Of a stretch of 64,000 nt of DNA, positions 8,568 to 17,177 are shown in pieces. A program made the translations under genes and the position numbers. Source of the DNA: Oscillospiraceae bacterium (GTDB lineage Bacteria > Bacillota > Clostridia > Oscillospirales > Acutalibacteraceae); contig JAISBE010000003.1 of the NCBI GenBank assembly GCA_031266365.1, positions 186,001 through 250,000 on the forward strand. Reading direction: 5' to 3'. Position 1 is the stretch's first letter. The number at the start of each line of letters is the position of its first letter. The notes below the pieces were generated by a model that saw only the letters and a program-made list of their open reading frames with translations, was not told the DNA's origin and ran no database searches.

Positions 8568-8596
8568 TTGTTTATTTTTATGAAATATGGTATAAT
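8568..8596 (+). promoter_or_regulatory. Promoter upstream of typA
   Basis: TTGTTT (8568-8573), 17-base spacer, consensus TATAAT (8591-8596), 112 bases before the typA start. The long leader shows no recognisable riboswitch. Confidence 0.6.
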
Positions 8597-8708
8597 GTAT
8601 AGAAATAAAAAATATTTCTGCTTTTAATGTTTAATTTTTATTGTTGAGAATAAAAATGACGTTAATAGTTAATATTCTTTATATAAAATAAAAAAAGGAA
8701 TTATTTTA

Positions 8709-10529
8709 ATGGAAAAAAGAGAAAATTTACGAAATATTGCGATTATCGCGCATGTAGACCACGGCAAGACTACGCTTGTTGATCAAATGTTAAAACAGAG
8801 TGGGATATTTAGGGCTAACGAAGTGGTTGCAGAGCGAGTTATGGATTCAGGTGACCTGGAAAGGGAGCGCGGCATCACTATTCTTTCTAAAAATACTGCG
8901 GTGATGTATAAAGGCACAAAAATTAATATCGTCGATACGCCTGGGCACGCCGATTTTGGTGGCGAAGTTGAACGAATTTTAATGATGGTAGATGGGGTTC
9001 TTTTGCTGGTTGATGCTTTTGAAGGCTGCATGCCGCAAACTCGATTTGTATTGAAAAAAGCTTTGAGTTTTGGCAAAAAACCGATTGTCGTTGTCAATAA
9101 AATAGATAGGCCTGAAGCTAGATCCGAGGAGGTAGTGGACGAAGTTTTGGATTTGTTCATTGAGTTGGGTGCGGATGAAGATCAGCTTGAATTTCCCGTT
9201 ATATATGCATCGGCGCGCAATGGGTATGCGAGTGCTGATCCGGCTATTCAAGGCGAAGATATGCAGGCGCTGTTTGAGATGATAATAAAAGAGGTTCCAC
9301 CACCGTACGGCGATTTAAACGGACCAACTCAAGTTTTGTTTTCCAGCATCGATTACGACGATTACGTCGGCAGAATTGGCATTGGTAGGGTGGAAAGGGG
9401 CACGCTTAAAGAAGGACAAAATATTGTTTTATGTCGAAGAGATGGCAGCATGAAAAAAGTTAGAATAGCAATGCTTTACCAATTTGAAGGCTTGAAGCGA
9501 GTTGCAAGTGAAAGTGCTATGCTTGGCGATATCATCGCGGTTTCAGGCATTGCCGATTTAAATATAGGAGAAACGGCATGCTCGCCAGAAAAGATAGAAG
9601 CGCTGCCATTTATCGAGATAGACGAGCCCACAATCTCAATGTTGTTTATGGTGAATAACAGTCCGTTTGCTGGCAGGGAAGGCAAATTCGTGACTTCTAG
9701 AAATATTCGCGACAGGCTTTTTAAAGAGATTGAAACGAATGTTGCAATGCGCGTTGAGGAAACAGAATCTGCGGATACTTTTAAAGTTTCGGGGAGAGGT
9801 GAACTTCATCTATCAATACTGATAGAAACGATGCGCAGAGAAAATTTTGAGTTTCAAGTATCAAGGCCCAAAGTGATTATGAGTACAATAAATGAAATTC
9901 TTAATGAGCCGATGGAACTTTTGGTGATTGAAGTTCCGGATGAATACGTTGGTGTTGTTATCGAAAAGCTCGGGGGCAGAAAAGCAGAAATGGTAAATAT
10001 GGCGACCTTAGGAACAGGTGTGACAAACTTAGAATTTCGTATTCCATCGAGAGGTCTTATGGGGTATCGAACGGAATTCTTGACCGATACAAACGGTAAC
10101 GGCGTTATGAGCCATGTATTTGAGCGCTATGAACCCTATAAAGGCGATATTCAAGGCCGACAGCAAGGCTCATTAGTAGCGCACGAAGCGGGCGAAACCA
10201 CAGGATATGGGCTTTATGCTGCGCAGGGGAGGGGTAAACTTTTTGTTGGGCCTGCAGTTTCGGTGTATGAGGGCATGATAGTTGGTGTGAGCCCTAAAAA
10301 TGAAGATATAGTTGTGAATGTCTGTAAAAAGAAACACATCACAAACATGCGTGCAGCCGGTTCCGATGACGCCCTAAAGCTCACTCCACCAACAATTTTG
10401 AGCTTAGAGCAAGCTTTGGAGTTTATTGCGGACGATGAACTGGTGGAAATAACACCGTCCAATATTAGATTGAGAAAAAAGATACTCAACAAGGAGCAGC
10501 GAATGAAAAAATCGAACCGCAACCTTTAA
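8709..10529 (+). CDS. typA: Ribosome-binding GTPase TypA/BipA
   Basis: The 606-residue product matches TypA along its whole length. The GTPase domain has G1 (AHVDHGKTT, residues 14-22), the switch region RERGITI, G3 (DTPGHADFGG) and G4 (NKID), followed by an EF-Tu-like beta barrel, EF-G-type domains and the family C-terminal domain (GRGKLFVGP, KKKHITNMRAAGSDD). It binds the ribosome and supports 50S assembly and stress growth. The start codon follows AAAAAAGGAA at a slightly long spacing. It is flanked by non-coding DNA and probably monocistronic. Confidence 0.97.
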   Translation: MEKRENLRNIAIIAHVDHGKTTLVDQMLKQSGIFRANEVVAERVMDSGDLERERGITILSKNTAVMYKGTKINIVDTPGHADFGGEVERILMMVDGVLLLVDAFEGCMPQTRFVLKKALSFGKKPIVVVNKIDRPEARSEEVVDEVLDLFIELGADEDQLEFPVIYASARNGYASADPAIQGEDMQALFEMIIKEVPPPYGDLNGPTQVLFSSIDYDDYVGRIGIGRVERGTLKEGQNIVLCRRDGSMKKVRIAMLYQFEGLKRVASESAMLGDIIAVSGIADLNIGETACSPEKIEALPFIEIDEPTISMLFMVNNSPFAGREGKFVTSRNIRDRLFKEIETNVAMRVEETESADTFKVSGRGELHLSILIETMRRENFEFQVSRPKVIMSTINEILNEPMELLVIEVPDEYVGVVIEKLGGRKAEMVNMATLGTGVTNLEFRIPSRGLMGYRTEFLTDTNGNGVMSHVFERYEPYKGDIQGRQQGSLVAHEAGETTGYGLYAAQGRGKLFVGPAVSVYEGMIVGVSPKNEDIVVNVCKKKHITNMRAAGSDDALKLTPPTILSLEQALEFIADDELVEITPSNIRLRKKILNKEQRMKKSNRNL

Positions 10530-10638
10530 AATGGCAGCATTAGGACGTTAAGTATTCACCTTTAATTCATAATATAGTTAATATTTGCAAATTTTATATA
10601 TTGATATTGAAAAAATTAATATATTTTCTATAAAATAA

Positions 10639-10666
10639 TTGCATCTTATAAAAAGCGTGATATAAT
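10639..10666 (+). promoter_or_regulatory. Promoter of the second double-glycine peptide gene
   Basis: TTGCAT (10639-10644), 16-base spacer, consensus TATAAT (10661-10666) with extended TGA. It gives the peptide its own transcript. Confidence 0.65.
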
Positions 10667-10699
10667 TATAATAGTAAAATTGAAAAGGAGGATATTAAC

Positions 10700-11020
10700 A
10701 TGGCTTTGCAAAATCAAAATTCAAGCGACCTTAATGAATTAAAGTCTCGAAATTTAAACCAAGTTTCCGGCGGGTATCTCGGTGTTGATCCAGATATAGA
10801 AGCCGGATATCACGCTATAGTTAAAAGAGCGCAGAGTGCTGCTGATGCTGGTGATATGCTTATAAATAGTTACGACGCAAATGGTAAAATTGTTCAGGGT
10901 ATCTTTACTACTGATGATTGGGAAATTCTCGCTGTATTTTATAAGCAAGTTCACAAAAGCGGTATGCCTTTTTTTGACCCTTTAATGGAAATAATAGATG
11001 AACAAACCAAATCATTTTAA
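10700..11020 (+). CDS. Double-glycine leader peptide, putative C39-exported precursor
   Basis: A 106-residue protein preceded by AAGGAGGAT at good spacing. The leader shows the full consensus: Leu14 at -12, Leu19 at -7, Val22 at -4 and Gly24-Gly25 at the cleavage site (LNQVSGGY). The predicted mature part is 81 residues, acidic, without cysteine, and looks folded rather than pore-forming (DDWEILAVFYKQ). The mature sequence is unlike those of the two other leader peptides in the window. The exporter and biological activity are not visible here. Alternatives such as a quorum-sensing or spliceotide-type precursor lack any supporting neighbour. Confidence 0.78.
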   Translation: MALQNQNSSDLNELKSRNLNQVSGGYLGVDPDIEAGYHAIVKRAQSAADAGDMLINSYDANGKIVQGIFTTDDWEILAVFYKQVHKSGMPFFDPLMEIIDEQTKSF

Positions 11021-11235
11021 GCTTTTAGTTTAACTTGAGTAAATCAATTTACATTAAATTCATATTTTGATATATACATAAAAGTTAGTCGTTAAATATA
11101 AAAACATAATAATATATACAGAATAGGAAAAGTTCTGCATATTTATTTTGTTTTTTGTGATAAAATTTAATTTGATATTTAGTTTTTGCTGGCAAAGCTT
11201 ACTATTGCAAATTTACAATCGCAAGAAAATAGCAA

Positions 11236-11278
11236 ATCGAGAGAGTTTAAGCGTTTAGCTTATAAACTTTCTCTCGAT
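11236..11278 (-). terminator. Terminator-like hairpin for the secreted protein gene 11438-12397
   Basis: The arms ATCGAGAGA (11236-11244) and TCTCTCGAT (11270-11278) pair perfectly and the stem continues with few mismatches. On the minus strand a U-rich stretch follows. It may also end the plus-strand peptide transcript. I see nothing else in 11021-11360 beyond this element. Confidence 0.5.
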
Positions 11279-11372
11279 CAAGTGAATCGATTTTTATTGG
11301 AAATTTTATTAATTAACAGGATATAGTTTGTTTTTTGTCAATTAATAATAAGTTATTTAAAGGAGGTGTTTT

Positions 11373-11462
11373 TTGAGAAATTTGCGAAATGGCCTGTGGG
11401 TAGCGGTACGCCAACGATGTATTCTTGATGCCGGCAGCTATTGCGAACTTTTGAAAGTATAG
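11373..11462 (+). CDS. Possible 29-residue peptide behind a strong ribosome site
   Basis: A strong site, AAAGGAGGTG (11359-11368), lies six bases before a TTG opening a 29-codon frame (MRNLRNGLWVAVRQRC then a second Cys near the end). The frame overlaps the 3' end of the opposite-strand secreted protein gene. No promoter is evident and the composition is that of the overlapping gene, so it may be a relic of a lost gene whose ribosome site survives. Confidence 0.25.
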   Translation: MRNLRNGLWVAVRQRCILDAGSYCELLKV

Positions 11463-12397
11463 TTATCGGTGGGATCTACAAGTAGCATCACGTGGCATTC
11501 CTCTTGGCAGCTTTGATGTTGGGCGTAGATTTCGTATGTACCTGTACCTTTTACCCGTACTGCCACTCGTCCCATACCGTTTGCATCTGGAGGATCAGCT
11601 AGCCAAAATCGATTGGGTAATGAAGGTCGGCTTTGATGGTAGCTACAGTGAGGTTGCTCCGGTAGTACAGGCGCAAAGTTTCCCGTTGGTCCGCCATCTG
11701 GTCCATACATTAGCAGTTTTGCTGTGGTTGGCGCGACCCAGTACTCGGTTGTACATGGGTAGAATTGGTTAGCGGTTAGGTTATCAGGAACTTGTTGTGT
11801 GGTGGTTGATGTATGATAATAATCAAAACATTCCACTGCCGAGGTTCGGTGGAGCATGTCTCCAACTGTGGGAATAAAAAATGGCGATCGGCCAACGTCT
11901 ATGCCTTCGTCCTCAGTCGGCCAATTTATAAAATGAGTGGTGCCATTCCAGGCTCTTGTTTTGAGAATATAGTTTATGCTGTCGGCTTCTTCTTGTAAAG
12001 GAGGAATTAAGGTTTGGGGTGATAGCGCTAGTACTTCATCTAATGTCCGTAGAGTTTTGAATTGAATTGCAGGGTCGGCATTATGAGTTGGACGAAATGG
12101 TATGGTGAAGGTGCTTAGTCCAGCGACTGTAAACTCAGGCCGAGTTTCAGATCGATCAGCCGGTACAGAAGTCAATACAAAGTATAGTGCATAGGACTGC
12201 CCATCAAGTATATGACTTGTGGCGTGAACACTTCCCGCCCCCCATGGATCAGGATCTTGCGATGAATGATTAGATCTAGCATAATAATAGCTAGCGCCCT
12301 GAACATCTGTTGCTGCCCAGGGCCCAAGGCCCGCAGCCAGTGCGCAAGTTAGTGCGCAGACTTTTGCCAAAGGTGAATGTTTGTGTGTTTTTTGCAT
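11438..12397 (-). CDS. Secreted protein of unknown function
   Basis: The 319-residue product starts with a signal peptide: basic N-terminus MQKTHKHSPLAKV, hydrophobic core, and cleavage near QGA at residues 33-35. The mature part is rich in Tyr, Thr, Pro and His with six Cys, two of them close together (CQEEC), and beta-like stretches near the end (GRVAVRVKGTGTYEIYAQ). I recognise no enzyme motif. It is G+C rich compared with pgeF next to it. The ribosome site is a weak GAGG. It is one of the exported proteins typical of this window. Confidence 0.7.
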   Translation of the reverse strand: MQKTHKHSPLAKVCALTCALAAGLGPWAATDVQGASYYYARSNHSSQDPDPWGAGSVHATSHILDGQSYALYFVLTSVPADRSETRPEFTVAGLSTFTIPFRPTHNADPAIQFKTLRTLDEVLALSPQTLIPPLQEEADSINYILKTRAWNGTTHFINWPTEDEGIDVGRSPFFIPTVGDMLHRTSAVECFDYYHTSTTTQQVPDNLTANQFYPCTTEYWVAPTTAKLLMYGPDGGPTGNFAPVLPEQPHCSYHQSRPSLPNRFWLADPPDANGMGRVAVRVKGTGTYEIYAQHQSCQEECHVMLLVDPTDNYTFKSSQ

Positions 12398-12553
12398 TTT
12401 AACTACCTCACTTTTTGATAAAATTTTTATAAGAATTAACTTATATTATATAATTAATATACAACAAAATATATGCAAATAGTATATAAAAAAGAAATAT
12501 TATTAAAATTTAATAAGGGCTTTTGATTATATTTTTAAATGAGGAGGAATATT

Positions 12554-13390
12554 GTGATATTTCAAAGTGATAACACCAATTTAAACATTAAAAATGCCGT
12601 GGGTTATTTGACTTTCCCCGCGTTGGAAAATTATAGTTTCGTAAAGCACGCCTTTTCGACGAGGTTTGGCGGGGTCAGTGAAGGGCAATTTAAGTCTATG
12701 AATTTGAGTTTTTATAATGACGATAAAAAAGAAAATGTGGTTGAAAATTATCACCTTTTTTGCGAGGCTTTGGGATTAAAATTTGAAACTCTAGTCGCGG
12801 CAGCGCAAAATCATGGGGATAATATTAGGATTGTGGGGAAAAACGAGAAAGGTATAGGAATATACAGAGATCGCGATATGCAAAGTGTGGATGGGTTGCT
12901 TACGAATTGTGAAGAAGTCACACTTGTAACATATCATGCAGATTGCGCACCGATCTTTTTCTTGGATCGCTGCAAAAAAGTGATTGGTCTTGTCCATTCG
13001 GGTTGGAGGGGTACGGCTAAGGAAATAGCGGGGAAGATGGTTTCGAAAATGCAGAGAGAATTTGCCTGTCAATTAAAGGATATTACTTGTGTTGTAGGTC
13101 CATGCGTGGATGAATGCTGCTATGAGGTGGGGGAAGAGGTATATGAAAAGTTTGTGTCAATTCCGGATGTTGCTGTGAAATCTTTTATGAAAAAATGCGA
13201 TGCAAATTTGAAATATATCCTAAACATAAAAGAAGCCAATAAACAAATTTTACTTAAAGCGGGAATAAGCGAAGAAAATATTGTTATTTCCGATGTTTGC
13301 ACGTGCTGCTATATTGATTTATTTTTTTCGCAGCGCGCTATGGGGAATAATCGCGGTACACTTGCAGCGTTTTTTTGTTTAAAAAATTAA
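12554..13390 (+). CDS. pgeF: PgeF/YfiH-family peptidoglycan editing factor (laccase domain)
   Basis: This 278-residue protein belongs to the DUF152/YfiH family. Visible hallmarks are the N-terminal AFSTRFGGVSEG, the metal-site His and Cys residues in VTYHADCAPIFF and GLVHSGWRGT, and the C-terminal NRGTLAAFF. Members hydrolyse or phosphorolyse purine nucleosides and remove wrongly incorporated L-Ser from muropeptides. I chose the GTG at 12554, six bases after GAGGAGG; the ATG at 12539 lies before that site. It sits upstream of murD, which has its own promoter. Confidence 0.88.
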   Translation: MIFQSDNTNLNIKNAVGYLTFPALENYSFVKHAFSTRFGGVSEGQFKSMNLSFYNDDKKENVVENYHLFCEALGLKFETLVAAAQNHGDNIRIVGKNEKGIGIYRDRDMQSVDGLLTNCEEVTLVTYHADCAPIFFLDRCKKVIGLVHSGWRGTAKEIAGKMVSKMQREFACQLKDITCVVGPCVDECCYEVGEEVYEKFVSIPDVAVKSFMKKCDANLKYILNIKEANKQILLKAGISEENIVISDVCTCCYIDLFFSQRAMGNNRGTLAAFFCLKN

Positions 13391-13436
13391 GTTTGTTTTA
13401 TTAAGTGTTTTTGTAAAATTATACGTAAACTGAAAT

Positions 13437-13465
13437 TTGACATGATTCTTTTTTTATGATATAAG
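13437..13465 (+). promoter_or_regulatory. Promoter of murD
   Basis: Consensus TTGACA (13437-13442), 17-base spacer, TATAAG (13460-13465) with extended TGA, 47 bases before the murD start. Confidence 0.7.
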
Positions 13466-13512
13466 AGTATTGGAATATTTTTGAATTTTACTATCTCTCA
13501 GTAGAGGTTTAT

Positions 13513-14904
13513 ATGAAAAATTTTCACCGCTTTTTAGACGCGCTTTCCGGTGCCACTCTGGCCTTGTGTGGCCTCGGTTTGAGTAATTTACCGCTAATTC
13601 GATTTTTTAAAGGACATTGTGCAAAAATTATTGCCTGCGATCGCCGGGATAAATCTGAGCTGAGTGCTGATGTTATTAAGCTTCTATCAAATGAAGGAAT
13701 AGAGCTATCTCTTGGCGAGAATTACATTAATAACATAGGAGCGGATGTAATTTTTCGCACCCCTGGTATGCCTTTCTTTTCACCGGAGCTTGTCAGAGCG
13801 AGAAATAGAGGGGCAATAGTGACATCTGAAATGGAGATTTTCTTTGACCTCTGCCCGTGCGATATCATTGCTGTGACCGGTAGTGATGGGAAAAGCACCA
13901 CAACTTCGATAATATCTGAAATGTTAAAAGAGGCTGGGCGATCCGTTCATTTAGGGGGCAATATAGGTAGGCCTTTGCTACCTTTGATCAAAAAAATCAC
14001 TGCTGAGGATATTGCTGTTGTTGAACTTTCGAGTTTTCAGCTTATATCTATGCGAAAAAGCCCGCAAATCGCTGTAATTACGAACGTTTCACCAAATCAC
14101 CTCGATATTCATAAAGATATGGCCGAATATATCGACGCCAAAAAAAATATCATTTTACACCAAAATGCATTCGGCAGGGCAGTTTTAAATTTGGATAATT
14201 CCATTACAAACGAATTTTTGAATATAATGCGAGGACGAACTTTCTTTTTTTCGGCATCTCAAAAATGCAAAAACGGCGCATTTATTTTTGATAAAAAAAT
14301 CTATTTTTCACAAAACGGGAAAGAGCAATTGGTAATGCCAGCGAATTGCATTGTGTTGCCAGGTGCCCATAATCTCGAAAATTACCTCGCTGCTGTCGCT
14401 GCATTATGGGGTATAGTCCCAAAGGAAATAATGGTTAAAGTGGCAACTAAATTTAAAGGATTGGCGCATCGCACCGAATTTGTTAGAGAATTGCATTCTG
14501 TGAAGTATTACAACGACTCGATTGCAACAAGTCCCACAAGGACAATCCGTGGGACTCTTTCGCTTTTTCCTCAAAAAATTATCCTTATTGCCGGGGGATA
14601 CGATAAAAATATCTCGTTTGATGAACTCGGATTAGTGGTGACGGAAAAAGTTAAAATTTTAATTTTAATGGGACGAACAGCAGAGAAAATTGAAAGAGCG
14701 GCTAAAGGCTCTGTTAAATACAAAGAAAATTGCCTCCATATCATTCGCGTAAATGATATGGAAGAAGCTGTGACTGTGGCTAGAAGCTTATCTATTCCTG
14801 GTGACGTTGTTGCACTTTCACCCGCTTGTGCGAGTTTTGATCTTTACACCAATTTTGAGGCACGAGGGGATCATTTTAAACAATTAGTAAAAACTTTTAC
14901 GTAG
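13513..14904 (+). CDS. murD: UDP-N-acetylmuramoyl-L-alanine--D-glutamate ligase
   Basis: MurD adds D-glutamate to UDP-MurNAc-L-Ala in the cytoplasm. The 463-residue product has the N-terminal UDP-binding domain (LCGLGLSNLP), the Mur ligase P-loop VTGSDGKSTTT around residue 121, the conserved ELSSFQL and NVSPNHLDIH motifs, and the C-terminal domain with NDSIATSPTRT and LSPACASFDLY. Length and motif order are normal. It is expressed from its own promoter and ends before a hairpin at 14984-15012. No other dcw cluster genes adjoin, so the cluster is dispersed in this genome. Confidence 0.97.
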   Translation: MKNFHRFLDALSGATLALCGLGLSNLPLIRFFKGHCAKIIACDRRDKSELSADVIKLLSNEGIELSLGENYINNIGADVIFRTPGMPFFSPELVRARNRGAIVTSEMEIFFDLCPCDIIAVTGSDGKSTTTSIISEMLKEAGRSVHLGGNIGRPLLPLIKKITAEDIAVVELSSFQLISMRKSPQIAVITNVSPNHLDIHKDMAEYIDAKKNIILHQNAFGRAVLNLDNSITNEFLNIMRGRTFFFSASQKCKNGAFIFDKKIYFSQNGKEQLVMPANCIVLPGAHNLENYLAAVAALWGIVPKEIMVKVATKFKGLAHRTEFVRELHSVKYYNDSIATSPTRTIRGTLSLFPQKIILIAGGYDKNISFDELGLVVTEKVKILILMGRTAEKIERAAKGSVKYKENCLHIIRVNDMEEAVTVARSLSIPGDVVALSPACASFDLYTNFEARGDHFKQLVKTFT

Positions 14905-14983
14905 AAATATTGGATGTTATTGTGCAATGAAGCCTTGTCTTGGCAAAATAGTCATTTGAGTAAATTTTATTTAAACGCATTTT

Positions 14984-15012
14984 GGACCCTCTTTAATAGT
15001 TAAAGAGAGCCC
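14984..15012 (+). terminator. Hairpin between convergent murD and peptide gene
   Basis: CTCTTTAA and TTAAAGAG form a perfect 8-bp stem extended by GGACC/GCCC bases, with a 3-base loop. There is no U tract on either side, so bidirectional termination is only probable. Confidence 0.45.
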
Positions 15013-15043
15013 AAGACTTGAAATGGTTTTTCAAAATATTAAA

Positions 15044-15349
15044 CTAAATATCTTTTAATAAAGCGTTTAGCTCTTCCAAAGTGGCTGGGTCGCTAGTGAT
15101 GTCTTTAGTTAGTTCGCTGTTAGTGACAGTAAAGCCAAAATTAGGATCTCCTGACCAACGGCCGGTTTGGCACACTTTAAACTTACCGCTACTATTAATT
15201 TTTCGCTTAATATCGTTGAATTTGGAGACATCTTGCTCTTCAATGGCAAGCATGCCACCTTTTGGCACCTCGCCTACAGAACTATGGTATGCCAGCTTAA
15301 CTCCTCCGCTCGCAGATTCCAAATCTTTTGAATTAAGTTTTTTTGCCAT
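15044..15349 (-). CDS. Double-glycine leader peptide, putative C39-exported precursor
   Basis: A 101-residue protein behind AAGGAGGG. The leader MAKKLNSKDLESASGG has Leu5 at -12, Asp9 at -8, Leu10 at -7, Ala13 at -4 and Gly15-Gly16 before the cut, an excellent match to class II bacteriocin-type leaders. The predicted 85-residue mature part has one Cys and a Gly/Phe stretch (GRWSGDPNFGFTV). The leader is closely related to that of the gene at 3091-3423 while the mature parts differ. It has its own promoter at 15370-15398. No immunity gene or exporter is adjacent. Confidence 0.8.
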   Translation of the reverse strand: MAKKLNSKDLESASGGVKLAYHSSVGEVPKGGMLAIEEQDVSKFNDIKRKINSSGKFKVCQTGRWSGDPNFGFTVTNSELTKDITSDPATLEELNALLKDI

Positions 15350-15369
15350 ATTAATCCCTCCTTATGTAT

Positions 15370-15398
15370 ATATTACAATATAATTTATTAAATGTCAA
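15370..15398 (-). promoter_or_regulatory. Promoter of the third double-glycine peptide gene
   Basis: TTGACA (15393-15398), 17-base spacer, TAATAT (15370-15375) on the minus strand, just upstream of the ribosome site. Confidence 0.55.
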
Positions 15399-15448
15399 TA
15401 TATTTATGCAATAATTGATATATTTATCCTAAAAAGGGTGATTTTTTA

Positions 15449-16711
15449 TTGAGTGTATTAGAGTTGTTTAAAATCGATAAGAAACTTTGTGCTTTTGCGA
15501 ATAAGGCAGAAAAAATGTGTGCGCAGGTATTTATGGAAATAGAAGCGGTTGCAGAATATCACCAGCAGAGAATGCTTAAAGCTTTTATTGATTCTAAAGT
15601 GAGCGAAAGGCATTTTTGCGCCTCTACCGGCTACGGTTACGGGGACGATGGCCGCGATAAGCTCGATGAAATTTATAGCCGTGTGTTTGAAGCGGAAGAC
15701 GCTTTGGTTAGGCACAATTTTACGAGCGGTACTCATGCTTTAACAGTTGCGCTATTTGGCATGTTAAGGCCGGGCGATACGTTGATTTGCGTCACAGGGG
15801 AACCTTATGATACGCTGAAGGGGGTAATCGGATTTGAAAGAAATGCTCCCGGCTCTTTGAAGGAGTTTGGAATAAATTACCAACAAATAAACTTGACCTC
15901 AATTGGCAAACCGGATTATAATGAAATTGAAAAAGCAATTAAACCTTCCTCAACTTTGATTTATCTTCAACGTTCGCGCGGATATAGCCTGCGGTCCTCG
16001 CTTTGCGCAAATGAGATATCAAAAATTTCGAAGCTTTCCAAAAAATTATCTCCAAATTGCGTTGTAATGCTCGATAATTGCTACGGCGAATTTGTTGAGG
16101 CAGAAGAACCGCTCAGCCTTGGAGTCGATCTTATCGCCGGATCGCTTATAAAAAATCCAGGAGGAGGGGTGGCCAGAAGTGGCGGTTATATTGCAGGAAA
16201 AAAAGATCTCGTGGAAAAGTGCGCTCACAGGCTTGGTGCCCCAGGGACAGGACGGGAAGTCGGTGCAACGTTAGGTCATAATAGAGAGCTCTTTATGGGG
16301 GCATTTCACGCTCCGCATGTTACTGGCGAAGCTTTGAAAAGTGCCATTTTTTCTGCTGCTCTATTTGAGTTGATGGGTTATGATGTTACTCCGCGCTATG
16401 ATGATACGCGCAGCGATATTACCCAAGCGATCCGGTTTGGCAATGAGGAGCGCTTGGTTGCTTTTTGTCAAGGGCTGCAAAAAGGGTCACCGATTGACGC
16501 ATTTTTAAAACCAGAGCCTTGGGATATGCCGGGGTATGAAAATAAGGTGATTATGGCAGCTGGGACTTTTACTCAAGGTGCGTCTATTGAACTTTCTGCA
16601 GATGCCCCTTTGCGAGAGCCTTATTCCGTTTGGTTGCAAGGAGGCTTAAATTTTCACAGTGCTAAAGTGGGAATATTAATGGCGGCAGAGGAGGTTTTAA
16701 AATTAAAATAG
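15449..16711 (+). CDS. Methionine gamma-lyase family protein (PLP enzyme, 'aluminium resistance' family)
   Basis: The 420-residue product matches the Met_gamma_lyase family widespread in Firmicutes. Visible motifs are STGYGYGDDGRDKLDEIY, the cofactor-ring region NFTSGTHALTVALFG, the aspartate in MLDNCYGEF and the PLP-lysine region AGSLIKNPGGG. It is predicted to be a cytoplasmic PLP-dependent C-S lyase acting on sulfur amino acids; the true substrate is not established for the family. Translation starts at TTG (15449) eight bases after GGGTG. It is divergent from the peptide gene at 15044-15349. Confidence 0.88.
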   Translation: MSVLELFKIDKKLCAFANKAEKMCAQVFMEIEAVAEYHQQRMLKAFIDSKVSERHFCASTGYGYGDDGRDKLDEIYSRVFEAEDALVRHNFTSGTHALTVALFGMLRPGDTLICVTGEPYDTLKGVIGFERNAPGSLKEFGINYQQINLTSIGKPDYNEIEKAIKPSSTLIYLQRSRGYSLRSSLCANEISKISKLSKKLSPNCVVMLDNCYGEFVEAEEPLSLGVDLIAGSLIKNPGGGVARSGGYIAGKKDLVEKCAHRLGAPGTGREVGATLGHNRELFMGAFHAPHVTGEALKSAIFSAALFELMGYDVTPRYDDTRSDITQAIRFGNEERLVAFCQGLQKGSPIDAFLKPEPWDMPGYENKVIMAAGTFTQGASIELSADAPLREPYSVWLQGGLNFHSAKVGILMAAEEVLKLK

Positions 16712-16818
16712 AGTGTTGATTGAGCTGTAATGTTCTTGTTTGCGGTTGATCAGTGAATTTGAAGAGAGTACTTCAAAAAGGATTATTATATGATAAAATA
16801 ATAAAGAAGGGGATAAGA

Positions 16819-17168
16819 ATGAGGTATCCGAAATGCGAAAGCGAAATTTGCGTAAAGGAGCACAATAGCAGCAGGCAGAGGTATAAATGCAAGGACTGTG
16901 TGTGGCCATTTAAGCAAATCGAAGACAAAAACGCCAAGAAACGAGAGAGCGCTGTATCTTTAAAGCAGTCGGACTTTCAATGAACACCATCGGTCGAATG
17001 CTGTGGGTGGCACCATCAACTGCTCTGTGTTGGGTACGCAATTTTGCCCTTAAAGTTTATGAAAAATCCACTCTGCAAGGTGGTATGGTAGTTAAGTTGG
17101 ATGAAATGCGGCATTTTCTACGCGATCATTTTATAATCCTTTTTGCGGTACTCTTAATTTTAATTTGA
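16819..17168 (+). pseudogene. Degraded IS1-like transposase fragment
   Basis: The first frame (16819-16983) encodes a zinc-ribbon-like segment (YPKCESEICVKE then RYKCKDC) as in InsA-type N-termini, but the first Cys is Tyr. The frame then breaks. In another frame the sequence continues with MNTIGRMLWVAPSTALCWVR, a typical helix-turn-helix of these transposases, and LDEMRHFL, the start of the DDE domain, which is cut off. No catalytic triad and no clear terminal inverted repeats remain. It is a relic in 16712-17177, otherwise non-coding. Confidence 0.65.
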
Positions 17169-17177
17169 GGTGATATT

